This document shows, in pieces, positions 40,524 to 48,458 of a DNA stretch of 64,000 nt. Both the position numbers and the translations under genes were made by a program. This stretch comes from Hyphomicrobiales bacterium. GTDB taxonomy: Bacteria; Pseudomonadota; Alphaproteobacteria; Rhizobiales; Aestuariivirgaceae. The notes under the pieces were generated by a model. It did no database searches and was not told where the DNA came from. It was given only the letters and a program-made list of their open reading frames with translations. Where the stretch lies: NCBI GenBank assembly GCA_025363755.1, contig JANYLQ010000046.1, positions 1 through 64,000 on the forward strand. Reading direction: 5' to 3'. Numbering within the stretch: the stretch's first letter is position 1; each line of letters begins with the position of its first letter.

Positions 40524-43500
40524 GTTTGCAGGCCTTTCAAAACATCATAGGCGGAGTTAAGGCGCGGTTGCCAGAGGTTCCTTGCGATGGCCTCTTCAAG
40601 GCGCGCGGCAATTTCTTTCAATGCATCGGGATTATTATTTGCAATGAAACCCCGCGTTTCATCATCGGCGATAAAGGCATCATAGGCCAAATCAAAATGA
40701 TGGGTTTTCACAGCGCCAGTGGTGGCGGCGAAGGCGAACATGTAATCGACTGTCGCTGCAATTTCGAATGCGCCTTTATAACCGTGGCGTTTGACGCCAT
40801 TGATCCATTTAGGGTTTACGACGCGACTGCGCATGACGCGGCTGATTTCCTCTTCGAGTGTGCGGATCACGGGGCGTTCGGGACGGCTGTGATCATTGTG
40901 ATAGACGCGGGGCTGCGCTCCGGATTGGGTTTCGACTGCCGCACTCATGCCGCCTTCGAATTGATAGTAATCATCAGAGTCGAGCAAATCATGTTCGCGG
41001 TTGTCTTGGTTGTGGATCACGGCTTCGATGCCCGCAAGACGGCGTTTAAAAGTAGTCTCATCATTTTCCCCCATGGCTTTTGCCCCATAAGCATAGGCGC
41101 CCCAGATCACATAAGCTGCGGCGAGATCGGCTTTGGTGTCCCAGATTTTTTCGTCGATCAATGCTTGTAAGCCTGCGCCATAAGCGCCGGGCTTTGCGCC
41201 GAAGATACGGTGGGTGTCGTGGTAGGCAACCAGCGGATTATCTTCTACAGGTTCGTCGAGGGCCGCCACGGCGCGGAGTGCCTTGTCGAGCAATTCGATT
41301 TGAGTGGGGAACGCGTCGCGGAAGAAGCCACTGATGCGCAATGTGACGTCCACACGTGGGCGGGCCAGTTTTGCCATTGGGATAATTTCATAACCTGTCA
41401 CGCGCCAACTGGCTGAATCCCATACGGGTTTTGCACCGATCAAGGCCATGGCTTGGGCGATGTCGTCTCCGCCCGTGCGCATATTGGCTGTTCCCCAAGC
41501 TGAAAGACCAACGTTTTTAAGATGTCGGCCCGTATCTTGGAAGTGGCGCTTGAGGAGTTCTTCGGCAGATTTCTGACCGAGCGTCCATGCCGTTGGCGTT
41601 GGCACCGTGCGGTTATCGAGGGAAAAGAAGTTTCGACCTGTGGGCAGAACGTCGAGGCGACCTCGGGTGGGCGCGCCTGAGGGGCCAGGGGCAACGCGAT
41701 TTCCGGCGAGGCCGTTGAGAAGGGCGGCGATTTCATTGGGGCCGGAAGCGCCGAGGGCGGGGCGGATGGTGGTTAGGATGCTATCCAATACTTCTTTTAA
41801 CCCGTCATTCCCGCGCAGGCGAGAATCTGCGTTTGCACTGATCAACGCAGATTCTCGCCTGCGCGGGAATGACGATATTATCGATTGAGCGTATATCTCT
41901 AATCGCTCTATCGCATCACCGTTGGTGCGCCACGGAGCGGCGATGATTTGGAGGAGTTCGGCGGGCTTTGCGCCTTTGTAGGGTTCGGCCATGGGAGCGG
42001 TTAGCGGGTCAAATCCTTTCATGCCGAAATCTTGGGCGAGGGCGCGAATCAGGGACGCATCTCCCCTTTCGCCTAGTCCGCGCGGCACGCGGGTGAGGGC
42101 GACAAGGAGATCGGTCTCCTGTTGGCCTGTGGGTGACTTGCCCAAGATGTGAAGGCCGTCGCGGATTTGAGCTTCTTTCAAATCGCAGAGGAACGAGTCG
42201 AGCTTTTGCAAGTCGCTGTCATCGGTGCCGCTGAGGTCTGCATCTTTGTCGAGTTTAGTAGAAGCCGTAAGATCAAAAATTTGTTGGCGCAGTGTGGCGA
42301 TGCGGCGTTGGTCCAGGCCTGATGCTAAATAATATTCGTCGACAAGCGCTTCTAAATCTTTCATCGGGCCGTAAGATTCCGCTCGTGTGAGTGGCGGTGT
42401 TAAGTGATCGATGATGACTGCTGAAGTTCGGCGTTTGGCTTGGGTTCCTTCGCCGGGGTCGTTGACGATGAAGGGGTAAAGCTGCGGAATTGGGCCGAGA
42501 GTGATTTCGGGATAGCAGTCCTGCGAAAGTGCAACTGCTTTGCCGGGCAACCATTCGAGATTCCCGTGCTTGCCATTGTGGATAACGGCTTGAACTTTGA
42601 AGTGGTGGCGCAGCCAAAAATAGGTGGCGAGGTAGAAATGCGGGGGCACAAGTGCGGGATCATGATAGGTTGATTTGGGATCGATGCCGTAGCCGCGCGC
42701 AGGTTGGATGGCCACGGCAATGTTGCCGTAGAGATTGATTGCGAGGTGAAATGCGCTGTGTGAAAAGTGTGGATCGGATTCAGGCTCGCCCCATTGTGAA
42801 GTGATCTGTGTGCGGATGATTTCAGGGAGGGCGGCGAAGAAAGTGTTGTAGGCATCGAGCGTGAGCTTTGGTTGGTTAGGCTGCGGGTTCCGGCGCGTTG
42901 ATATCAGGGCCTCAACGAGTTTGTTGCCATCATTGGGAATTTTACCGACGTTGTAACTGGCAGTTTGCAACGCCTTCAAAATCTCAATCGTGCTCGCTGG
43001 CGTGTCATAACCTACACCATTGGCAACGCGGCCGTCTTTGTCTGGATAGTTCGCGAGGATGATGGCAATGGGTTTTTGGGCGTTAGGGGTTTCACGCAAA
43101 CGCAGCCAATTGGCAGCGAGTGTTGTCACATAGTCAATGCGGTCTTGAATTGGTTTATAAGTGACGATGCGGCACTGGGTTTTTTCGTGCCACAGTGCGT
43201 CGGCTTTGAAGGATATGGCGCGCGTGTAGATGCGGCCGTCGAGTTCGGGCAACACGACGGACATGGCGAGATCGGTGGCTTTGAGGCCGCGTGACGATTC
43301 CTGCCAATCGCTTTCAGAATTTCCAGCGAGGGTTACCTGAAGCACGGGGCAATCGAAACCGGCTAACGGATCGTTGCTCTCGTCGCCCACAGCGAAGGCC
43401 GTGGCGTTGATGATCACTTGTGGTGATTTTAGATTTTCGCGGATGAAGCTGGCGCTTGCCTTATCTTTCAGGCTTGCCACGAAGATTGCTGAGGCGCTGG

Positions 43501-44146
43501 TGTTTTGGTTTTTGAATGCGGCGAGCAAAGCATCGATAGGCGCAGTCTGTCCACCTTCGATGACTGAGCGATAGAAGATAATTGAAATTTTTTCGGTGCC
43601 ATCACCTTGGTAGAATTCAGAAGCGGGCAAGGGTTCGGCGGGGGCTGGGGCTGGCGATCCAGTCAACAGATGATTGGCAAATTGCAGAATGGCTTTGGCG
43701 TTGTCATGCCCGCCGCAGACGAAATATTGGCGCAGGCGTTCGCAATCGGCGGGGCTGATGGTTGAACGTGCCGAAAGCGTTGGATCAGCGTCTTTGCCGC
43801 CGGGAATGATGGCGAGCTTTAAATTGTTCTCACGCGCCAGCGTTTCGATTACATCCACGCCGTATGGCCAATAGGATGCGCCACCAAGCAGACGGATGAT
43901 GATGAGTTTGGATTTTATGCAGGTTTTTTCGGCGTAGAGATCGACTGCGAAATTGTGTTGCAGATGCATCAGATTGGCGAGTCGCAAAGATGGTGCTTGA
44001 CCACCTAATGCATCATGCGCGCTGGCGAGGCTTGAGAGTTCACTATCGGCGGCAGTGAGGACGATCACATCGGCGGGAGATTGTTTGAGGTCGATGGCTT
44101 CCGCCGCACCGTCGATGACGCCGGATGTTGTGGCGAGGAGGTGCAT
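40520..44146 (-). CDS. cobN: Cobaltochelatase subunit CobN (contains an in-frame REP insertion)
   Basis: Large subunit of the ATP-dependent cobaltochelatase (with CobS and CobT, not in this window), inserting cobalt into hydrogenobyrinic acid a,c-diamide. It has 1208 residues. Landmarks are I-I-R-L-L-G-G-A-S-Y-W-P-Y-G near 90, A-I-I-L-A-N-Y-P-D-K-D-G-R-V-A-N-G-V-G, H-N-G-K-H-G-N-L-E-W-L-P-G-K near 520, and W-G-T-A-N-M-R-T-G-G-D-D. I use the ATG at 44146; the frame runs to 44203 through a REP element. Residues about 758-781 (S-F-P-R-R-R-E-S ... S-R-L-R-G-N-D) are the translation of a palindromic repeat in frame. Confidence 0.96.
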   Translation of the reverse strand: MHLLATTSGVIDGAAEAIDLKQSPADVIVLTAADSELSSLASAHDALGGQAPSLRLANLMHLQHNFAVDLYAEKTCIKSKLIIIRLLGGASYWPYGVDVIETLARENNLKLAIIPGGKDADPTLSARSTISPADCERLRQYFVCGGHDNAKAILQFANHLLTGSPAPAPAEPLPASEFYQGDGTEKISIIFYRSVIEGGQTAPIDALLAAFKNQNTSASAIFVASLKDKASASFIRENLKSPQVIINATAFAVGDESNDPLAGFDCPVLQVTLAGNSESDWQESSRGLKATDLAMSVVLPELDGRIYTRAISFKADALWHEKTQCRIVTYKPIQDRIDYVTTLAANWLRLRETPNAQKPIAIILANYPDKDGRVANGVGYDTPASTIEILKALQTASYNVGKIPNDGNKLVEALISTRRNPQPNQPKLTLDAYNTFFAALPEIIRTQITSQWGEPESDPHFSHSAFHLAINLYGNIAVAIQPARGYGIDPKSTYHDPALVPPHFYLATYFWLRHHFKVQAVIHNGKHGNLEWLPGKAVALSQDCYPEITLGPIPQLYPFIVNDPGEGTQAKRRTSAVIIDHLTPPLTRAESYGPMKDLEALVDEYYLASGLDQRRIATLRQQIFDLTASTKLDKDADLSGTDDSDLQKLDSFLCDLKEAQIRDGLHILGKSPTGQQETDLLVALTRVPRGLGERGDASLIRALAQDFGMKGFDPLTAPMAEPYKGAKPAELLQIIAAPWRTNGDAIERLEIYAQSIISSFPRRRESALISANADSRLRGNDGLKEVLDSILTTIRPALGASGPNEIAALLNGLAGNRVAPGPSGAPTRGRLDVLPTGRNFFSLDNRTVPTPTAWTLGQKSAEELLKRHFQDTGRHLKNVGLSAWGTANMRTGGDDIAQAMALIGAKPVWDSASWRVTGYEIIPMAKLARPRVDVTLRISGFFRDAFPTQIELLDKALRAVAALDEPVEDNPLVAYHDTHRIFGAKPGAYGAGLQALIDEKIWDTKADLAAAYVIWGAYAYGAKAMGENDETTFKRRLAGIEAVIHNQDNREHDLLDSDDYYQFEGGMSAAVETQSGAQPRVYHNDHSRPERPVIRTLEEEISRVMRSRVVNPKWINGVKRHGYKGAFEIAATVDYMFAFAATTGAVKTHHFDLAYDAFIADDETRGFIANNNPDALKEIAARLEEAIARNLWQPRLNSAYDVLKGLQT
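41804..41873. repeat. Perfect 30-bp palindromic repeat inside cobN
   Basis: Left arm 41804-41833 and right arm 41844-41873 are exact reverse complements over 30 bases, with a 10-base spacer. The element is the GTCATTCCCGCGCAGGCG... family seen in the intergenic gaps of the same operon. Here it lies inside the cobN reading frame, keeps it open, and adds roughly 24 residues. Confidence 0.92.
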
Positions 44147-44167
44147 CAGGTTTTCACTTTTTCGGTC

Positions 44168-44249
44168 GTCATCCCCGCGAAGGCGGGGATCTGTGTTTTG
44201 CAATTCGATGCTGGATTGAAACAGAGATTCCCGCCTTCGCGGGAATGAC
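44168..44249. repeat. REP-like palindromic element between cobW and cobN
   Basis: Inverted arms 44168-44200 (GTCATCCCCGCGAAGGCGGGG...) and about 44219-44249 have an 18-base spacer. It fills most of the gap between cobW and cobN and ends about 20 bases upstream of the cobN start. The arms agree except for a few changes. Confidence 0.82.
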
Positions 44250-44276
44250 GTGAGTTTTTATCCAAGATGGGTCGCA

Positions 44277-45311
44277 CTAGCTAACCAACATTTTAGAAAT
44301 CCCAGCTTGATCCATCATCTTCTCGCCGATCACCACGAGCTGCGTGCGCTTTGCTTCACCCACATTCCATGGGCGGTCGAAATAGGAGTTGAGACGCGGG
44401 CCTACGGCTTGGATGAGCAGGCGGGCATTTGAAGCTGCGATGGATGCAAAGCCTTTAATGCGCAGAATGTCGTGGGCCTCGATGGTGTTGGCGATGCGTT
44501 TCAAAAGTGCATCTTTATTTTGCTCGCCATCGAGTTCAATAATGAAGGTGACGAAATCATCATGGTCATGTTGGGTCTCGCCTTCTTGCTCGTGAGTCGA
44601 AAGACGGTTGTGCATGTCGTCTTCGGCGACGGCTTTCTGGCCAAGCAAAATGCTGGCATCGATTACGCCCTGAGTGGTTTGAACTAGGCTTGTGCCTTTG
44701 CGCAGTTGAGGTTTCAAAGCCTCGCTTACAACATTCATTTCATCAGCGGAAAGAAGATCGGCCTTGTTTAGCAATACCATATCAGCGCTGTTCAATTGGT
44801 CGTTGAATAATTCTTGAATCGGATTTTCGTGGTCGACGTTGGGATCAGCGGCCCTCTGTGCGGCGATCGCTTCTTCATCATCAGCAAATCGACCTTCGCT
44901 TAATGCTTTGGCATCCACTATTGTAATGACACCATCAACAGTGACGCGAGATTTAATAGCGGGCCAGTTGAAGGCGCGCACCAAGGGTTGGGGCAAAGCG
45001 AGGCCTGAGGTTTCGATGATGATGTGATCAAGCTTATCGGTGCGGTCCAAAATTTTGTTCATGGTCGGTACAAAATCATCAGCCACTGTGCAGCAGATAC
45101 AGCCATTGGCAAGTTCGATGATGTCATCTTCGTTGCAAGCTTCTTGGCCGCAGCCTTTGAGGATTTCAGCATCGACACCAACATCGCCGAATTCGTTGAT
45201 GATAAGCGCTATCTTGCGGCCACCCGCATTCATCAGCAGGTTGCGGATCATGGTGGTTTTGCCGCTGCCTAGGAAGCCAGTGATCACCGTGGCGGGGATT
45301 TTGGTGGTCAT
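44277..45311 (-). CDS. cobW: CobW GTP-binding metallochaperone
   Basis: COG0523-family GTPase thought to deliver cobalt to the cobaltochelatase. It has 344 residues. The P-loop T-G-F-L-G-S-G-K-T-T is at about 10-19, N-E-F-G-D-V-G-V-D near 39-47, the metal-binding G-C-I-C-C-T-V near 72-78, and L-L-N-K-A-D (G4) near 184. A His/Asp/Glu-rich loop (H-E-Q-E-G-E-T-Q-H-D-H-D-D) is near 237-249. It overlaps cbtA by 4 bases and precedes cobN, as in most aerobic clusters. Confidence 0.96.
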   Translation of the reverse strand: MTTKIPATVITGFLGSGKTTMIRNLLMNAGGRKIALIINEFGDVGVDAEILKGCGQEACNEDDIIELANGCICCTVADDFVPTMNKILDRTDKLDHIIIETSGLALPQPLVRAFNWPAIKSRVTVDGVITIVDAKALSEGRFADDEEAIAAQRAADPNVDHENPIQELFNDQLNSADMVLLNKADLLSADEMNVVSEALKPQLRKGTSLVQTTQGVIDASILLGQKAVAEDDMHNRLSTHEQEGETQHDHDDFVTFIIELDGEQNKDALLKRIANTIEAHDILRIKGFASIAASNARLLIQAVGPRLNSYFDRPWNVGEAKRTQLVVIGEKMMDQAGISKMLVS

Positions 45312-46042
45312 GTTGAAGCGATGTCCTTTTGATATTTATCGAGTGCATAACCCAGAAAAAGCCCCATCACACACCAGAAAACCGCAGCGGCTGCGATGGA
45401 GTTGGCAACGAACTCTCCAGCCAAACCTGGTGGGACAGTTGTCGGTGTATTGGGGGCGATGGGTGCCCCGATAATATGTGGCAATGCGATGAGGACCACT
45501 GCCAGAACTTTGGCCCAGAGTTCTGGTTTGATCGCGATCAAGTAAATACCGATACCTGTCGCAACGATGGTACTGGTCCACCATATCTGTCGGCTCAAGA
45601 GGTCTGCAACTGGCATGCCGGGAACTTCCGGCGGCAAGCCAACTGCTGGTGCCACCGCCACGGCCAGAAATCCGCAAACACCCCAAATCATTCCATTTTG
45701 TTTGGTGATTGGAATGTTACTCAGAAATGACACGCCAGCCAGCATCGCTGCAAACCCCGCACCTGCTAACAGCGACGCCGCCGTTGTGAAGAGAGTTCGT
45801 TGTAGCCCTTCAACTGGTTCCCATACTGGGCCACCTTCTTTGGAGCACATCGTCATGCCGAGCATATTTTCGACACAAGGTTTGGTGGTTTCAGCGGTGG
45901 CTGCGACTTGTGGTTCAGATGCGTGTTCATAAACCTCACCCTGCAAAATAAGCGGCGTGAGACGTACATGTTGGATGCCTGCCAAGACAAGGCCGGCCAA
46001 CATGCCTGCGACCAAGGTCGCGAGGACAATTCTACCGATCAT
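45308..46042 (-). CDS. cbtA: Cobalt transporter subunit CbtA
   Basis: Integral membrane component of the CbtAB cobalt uptake system, typically under B12 riboswitch control. It has 244 residues with about five to six membrane segments, beginning I-V-L-A-T-L-V-A-G-M-L-A-G-L-V-L-A-G-I-Q. A periplasmic loop contains C-V-E-N-M-L-G-M-T-M-C, two Cys that could bind metal or pair. Conserved G-L-P-P-E-V-P-G-M-P near 136-145 and W-W-x-x-T near 153 are family features. It lies 14 bases after cbtB and is coupled to cobW by ATGA. Confidence 0.92.
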   Translation of the reverse strand: MIGRIVLATLVAGMLAGLVLAGIQHVRLTPLILQGEVYEHASEPQVAATAETTKPCVENMLGMTMCSKEGGPVWEPVEGLQRTLFTTAASLLAGAGFAAMLAGVSFLSNIPITKQNGMIWGVCGFLAVAVAPAVGLPPEVPGMPVADLLSRQIWWTSTIVATGIGIYLIAIKPELWAKVLAVVLIALPHIIGAPIAPNTPTTVPPGLAGEFVANSIAAAAVFWCVMGLFLGYALDKYQKDIAST

Positions 46043-46056
46043 TATGATCTATCGCT

Positions 46057-46230
46057 TTAGTGGCAGGGAAAGCCGATAGAGTGGCGCGTGTTATGTGCAG
46101 CGTTATGAGCGGCACTAATGTGCGAAAGCCCAACTGTGAAAACAATTGTGCTACCCAAAAACAGGCATATAAGCCCGGCGCTAATACGTGTTGAAACTGA
46201 AGTTGTCGTCCGAATTACGTTAGTGGTCAT
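46057..46230 (-). CDS. cbtB: Cobalt transporter subunit CbtB
   Basis: A 57-residue membrane protein with one transmembrane segment (about 18-36). The diagnostic C terminus is A-A-H-N-A-A-H-N-T-R-H-S-I-G-F-P-C-H, whose His and Cys likely bind Co(II). The ATG has a strong GGAGGGTG ribosome-binding site. First gene of the long cobalamin operon, directly behind the riboswitch and 14 bases before cbtA. Confidence 0.95.
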   Translation of the reverse strand: MTTNVIRTTTSVSTRISAGLICLFLGSTIVFTVGLSHISAAHNAAHNTRHSIGFPCH

Positions 46231-46274
46231 GTCACCCTCCGTGAGACCTAGGTTAAGGCGGATACGCCCATTTG

Positions 46275-46475
46275 TTCGGCAGGTCTCCTGACTTGCGGGT
46301 CGTAAGTTTAGAAATCACCTTCCCGGTTTCCCATTTCTGGTTCCTCAGTGGCATACACATCCTAAACCTCGCCGCTTACAGTTGCGGGGGCAGTCACGGT
46401 TTTGGCCCCTGTTGGGTCGTCCTCACCGTATTCCCTGTTAGGCCCTTTAGCGTCTGCTTATGGGCACCGAACAAC
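46275..46475 (-). ncRNA. Cobalamin riboswitch
   Basis: Minus-strand leader of the cbtB-cbtA-cobW... operon. Reading 5' to 3' it shows CGGTGCCC at the start, AAAGGGCCTAACAGGGAA, GGTG, the core GACTGCCCCCGCAACTGTAA, GCGG, GCCACTG, GGGAAGG, CGACCCGC, and the closing B12 box AGTCAGGAGACCTGCCGAA (about 46278-46295). All core elements are in canonical order. It ends about 45 bases before the cbtB start, so control at translation or by a terminator in the short linker are both possible. Confidence 0.97.
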
Positions 46476-46654
46476 TTCGTTTTGGCAGGTGATGGGGTAG
46501 GATGTCAACCTGTCTCCGTCATGGTCTTTCCCCAGCACGACATCATCCACAAATTAACAGCATTATTAACTCTGTCGATATGTGAATAATGGCTATATGG
46601 CATTTGGGGTAATTGTTGGCTAAGGGCAGCCAGAAAAAAGTTAGCGCAAAAATA

Positions 46655-48454
46655 ATGTCGATACAACAGCAAAAGAGACCTCGCGGCGAAATCATGGCCG
46701 TGATCAAAGCGAGCCGGGGCGCATTCGGTTCTGCGTTGTTCTTCAGCTGGATCATAAATATTTTGATGCTCACCAGTTCGCTTTTTGTGCTGCAGGTCTA
46801 TGACCGCGTCATTCCTTCCAGCAGTGTTCCCACGCTGATCGCCTTGTCGCTTATTGTCTTCATACTCTACCTCCATTATGGCGTTTTGGACTTTGTGCGT
46901 TCGCGCATTTTGGTGCGCTTGGGCAGGCGTGTTGAGGAAATTTTGCGTCACCGGATTTTTGACGCCGTGGCATTTCTGGCTCTCAGAAAACAAAATAATA
47001 CGGGCGGTCAGCCAGTCCAAGACCTTGGTACAATTCGCCAGTTTTTGGGCGGGCAGGGGTCAATTGCATTTATGGATATGCCGTTCGTTCCGATTTTTTT
47101 GCTGGTTTGTTTTTTGCTGCATTGGATGTTGGGCGTTGTCGCACTGGTTTCCGCAGCTGTAATTTTTGTACTTGCCATATTGACCGAACGGGCGATGCGT
47201 GGACCCGTGGCGCAAGCCGATATTACATTGGGCAAAGCAAATCTGATGACTGAAGAAGCACGGCGCAACGCCGAGGCTTTGCATTCATTGGGTATGAAAG
47301 GAGCTATGCGCAAGCAATGGATACGCATGCAGCATGAAGCTTTGGATTTACAAACCCGCGCCAATGATTCTGGTTCACGCTACACCATGCTCAGTAAAGT
47401 GTTCCGAATGGTTGCTCAGTCTGGCATGTTGGCCGTGGGTGCATATCTTGCAATCAAGCACGAAATATCGGGCGGTTCGATTATCGCGTCATCCATCATC
47501 ATGGGGCGCGCTTTGGCGCCGATTGAACAAGCGGTTGGCACATGGCAACAGTTTTTAAGCTTCCGCAAGGCTTATGAACGCTTGAACAGGGTTTTGGATG
47601 CGGTGCCACCTGATCCTGAACGCATGAAATTGCCCGATCCCAAGGGCATTCTTGAAGTTGACAATCTTCTGGTTTTGTTACCAAATTCCGACAAGCCGAT
47701 TTTGCAAGGCATCAGCTTTAAAGTATCGCCTGGTCAAGGCTTGGGTATTATCGGGCCGACTGGGGCCGGAAAATCGACATTGGCACGGGCCATTGTTGGC
47801 TTGGTTCAGGTTACGCGTGGGTCGGTGCGCCTCGACGGGGCCACACCTGATCAACGTGATGATGATGAACGCGGCAAGTTGATTGGCTATCTGCCACAAG
47901 ACATTCAGATTTTTGATGGTACTGTGGCGCAAAATATTTCACGTTTTTCTGATGCGCCCGATCCAGCGAAAATTGTTGAGGCGGCCACGCTTGCGAATAT
48001 TCATGATTTCATAATGCGGTTGCCACATGGCTATGACACACCTTTGAACGAGGGCGGCAGCAGGCTTTCAGTTGGTCAAAGACAGCGTGTGGCTTTGGCC
48101 CGAGCGTTGTTTGGTGATCCGGTTTTGTTTGTGATGGATGAACCAAATTCAAATTTGGACGCTGACGGCGAAGTTGCCTTGGACCGTGCTATTCGTTCAA
48201 GCATGAAGCGTGGTGCCGCTATTGTTGTTGTGGCGCACCGGCCAAGTGCACTTCAAGCAATGGATCATTTGTTGGTTTTGACCAATGGTACAATGGCTGC
48301 CATTGGCACGCGCGATGAAATTATGAAAAAAGTTATGGGCGCTCCGCAAGGCGGTCAAACCAACCCAAACACGGGCCAACAAAAGCAACAACCTCAGACG
48401 ATCACTGCTGCATCCGGCAGTTTTCAGACTACAGAACCGAGTAAGAGAAATTAA
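46655..48454 (+). CDS. Type I secretion system permease/ATPase (PrtD-like)
   Basis: An inner-membrane ABC exporter of 599 residues from the ATG at 46655. The N-terminal membrane domain (about 25-300) contains P-F-V-P-I-F-L-L-V-C-F. The nucleotide-binding domain has Walker A G-P-T-G-A-G-K-S-T, signature L-S-V-G-Q-R-Q-R-V-A-L-A-R and Walker B L-F-V-M-D-E-P-N-S-N-L-D; the H-loop is A-H-R. There is no C39 peptidase domain, so the class is PrtD/RTX-exporter-like. The C terminus is a Gln/Pro-rich tail. Five bases separate it from the HlyD gene. No obvious substrate gene (RTX repeats) is in the window. Confidence 0.92.
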   Translation: MSIQQQKRPRGEIMAVIKASRGAFGSALFFSWIINILMLTSSLFVLQVYDRVIPSSSVPTLIALSLIVFILYLHYGVLDFVRSRILVRLGRRVEEILRHRIFDAVAFLALRKQNNTGGQPVQDLGTIRQFLGGQGSIAFMDMPFVPIFLLVCFLLHWMLGVVALVSAAVIFVLAILTERAMRGPVAQADITLGKANLMTEEARRNAEALHSLGMKGAMRKQWIRMQHEALDLQTRANDSGSRYTMLSKVFRMVAQSGMLAVGAYLAIKHEISGGSIIASSIIMGRALAPIEQAVGTWQQFLSFRKAYERLNRVLDAVPPDPERMKLPDPKGILEVDNLLVLLPNSDKPILQGISFKVSPGQGLGIIGPTGAGKSTLARAIVGLVQVTRGSVRLDGATPDQRDDDERGKLIGYLPQDIQIFDGTVAQNISRFSDAPDPAKIVEAATLANIHDFIMRLPHGYDTPLNEGGSRLSVGQRQRVALARALFGDPVLFVMDEPNSNLDADGEVALDRAIRSSMKRGAAIVVVAHRPSALQAMDHLLVLTNGTMAAIGTRDEIMKKVMGAPQGGQTNPNTGQQKQQPQTITAASGSFQTTEPSKRN

Positions 48455-48458
48455 GCAT

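Noticed and set aside
40457-41170. 237-codon plus-strand frame over cobO/cobN
   Set aside because: Antisense of cobN; CobN conservation accounts for the open frame.
37612-44249. Possible CRISPR array from repeated palindromes
   Set aside because: Copies are hundreds to thousands of bases apart, vary in sequence, and are separated by genes, not spacers.
46555-46574. CtrA site upstream of the type I exporter ATPase
   Set aside because: The two TTAA half-sites are 8, not 7, bases apart.
46272-46589. 105-codon plus-strand frame
   Set aside because: It is the antisense of the cobalamin riboswitch; all conserved riboswitch boxes explain the sequence.
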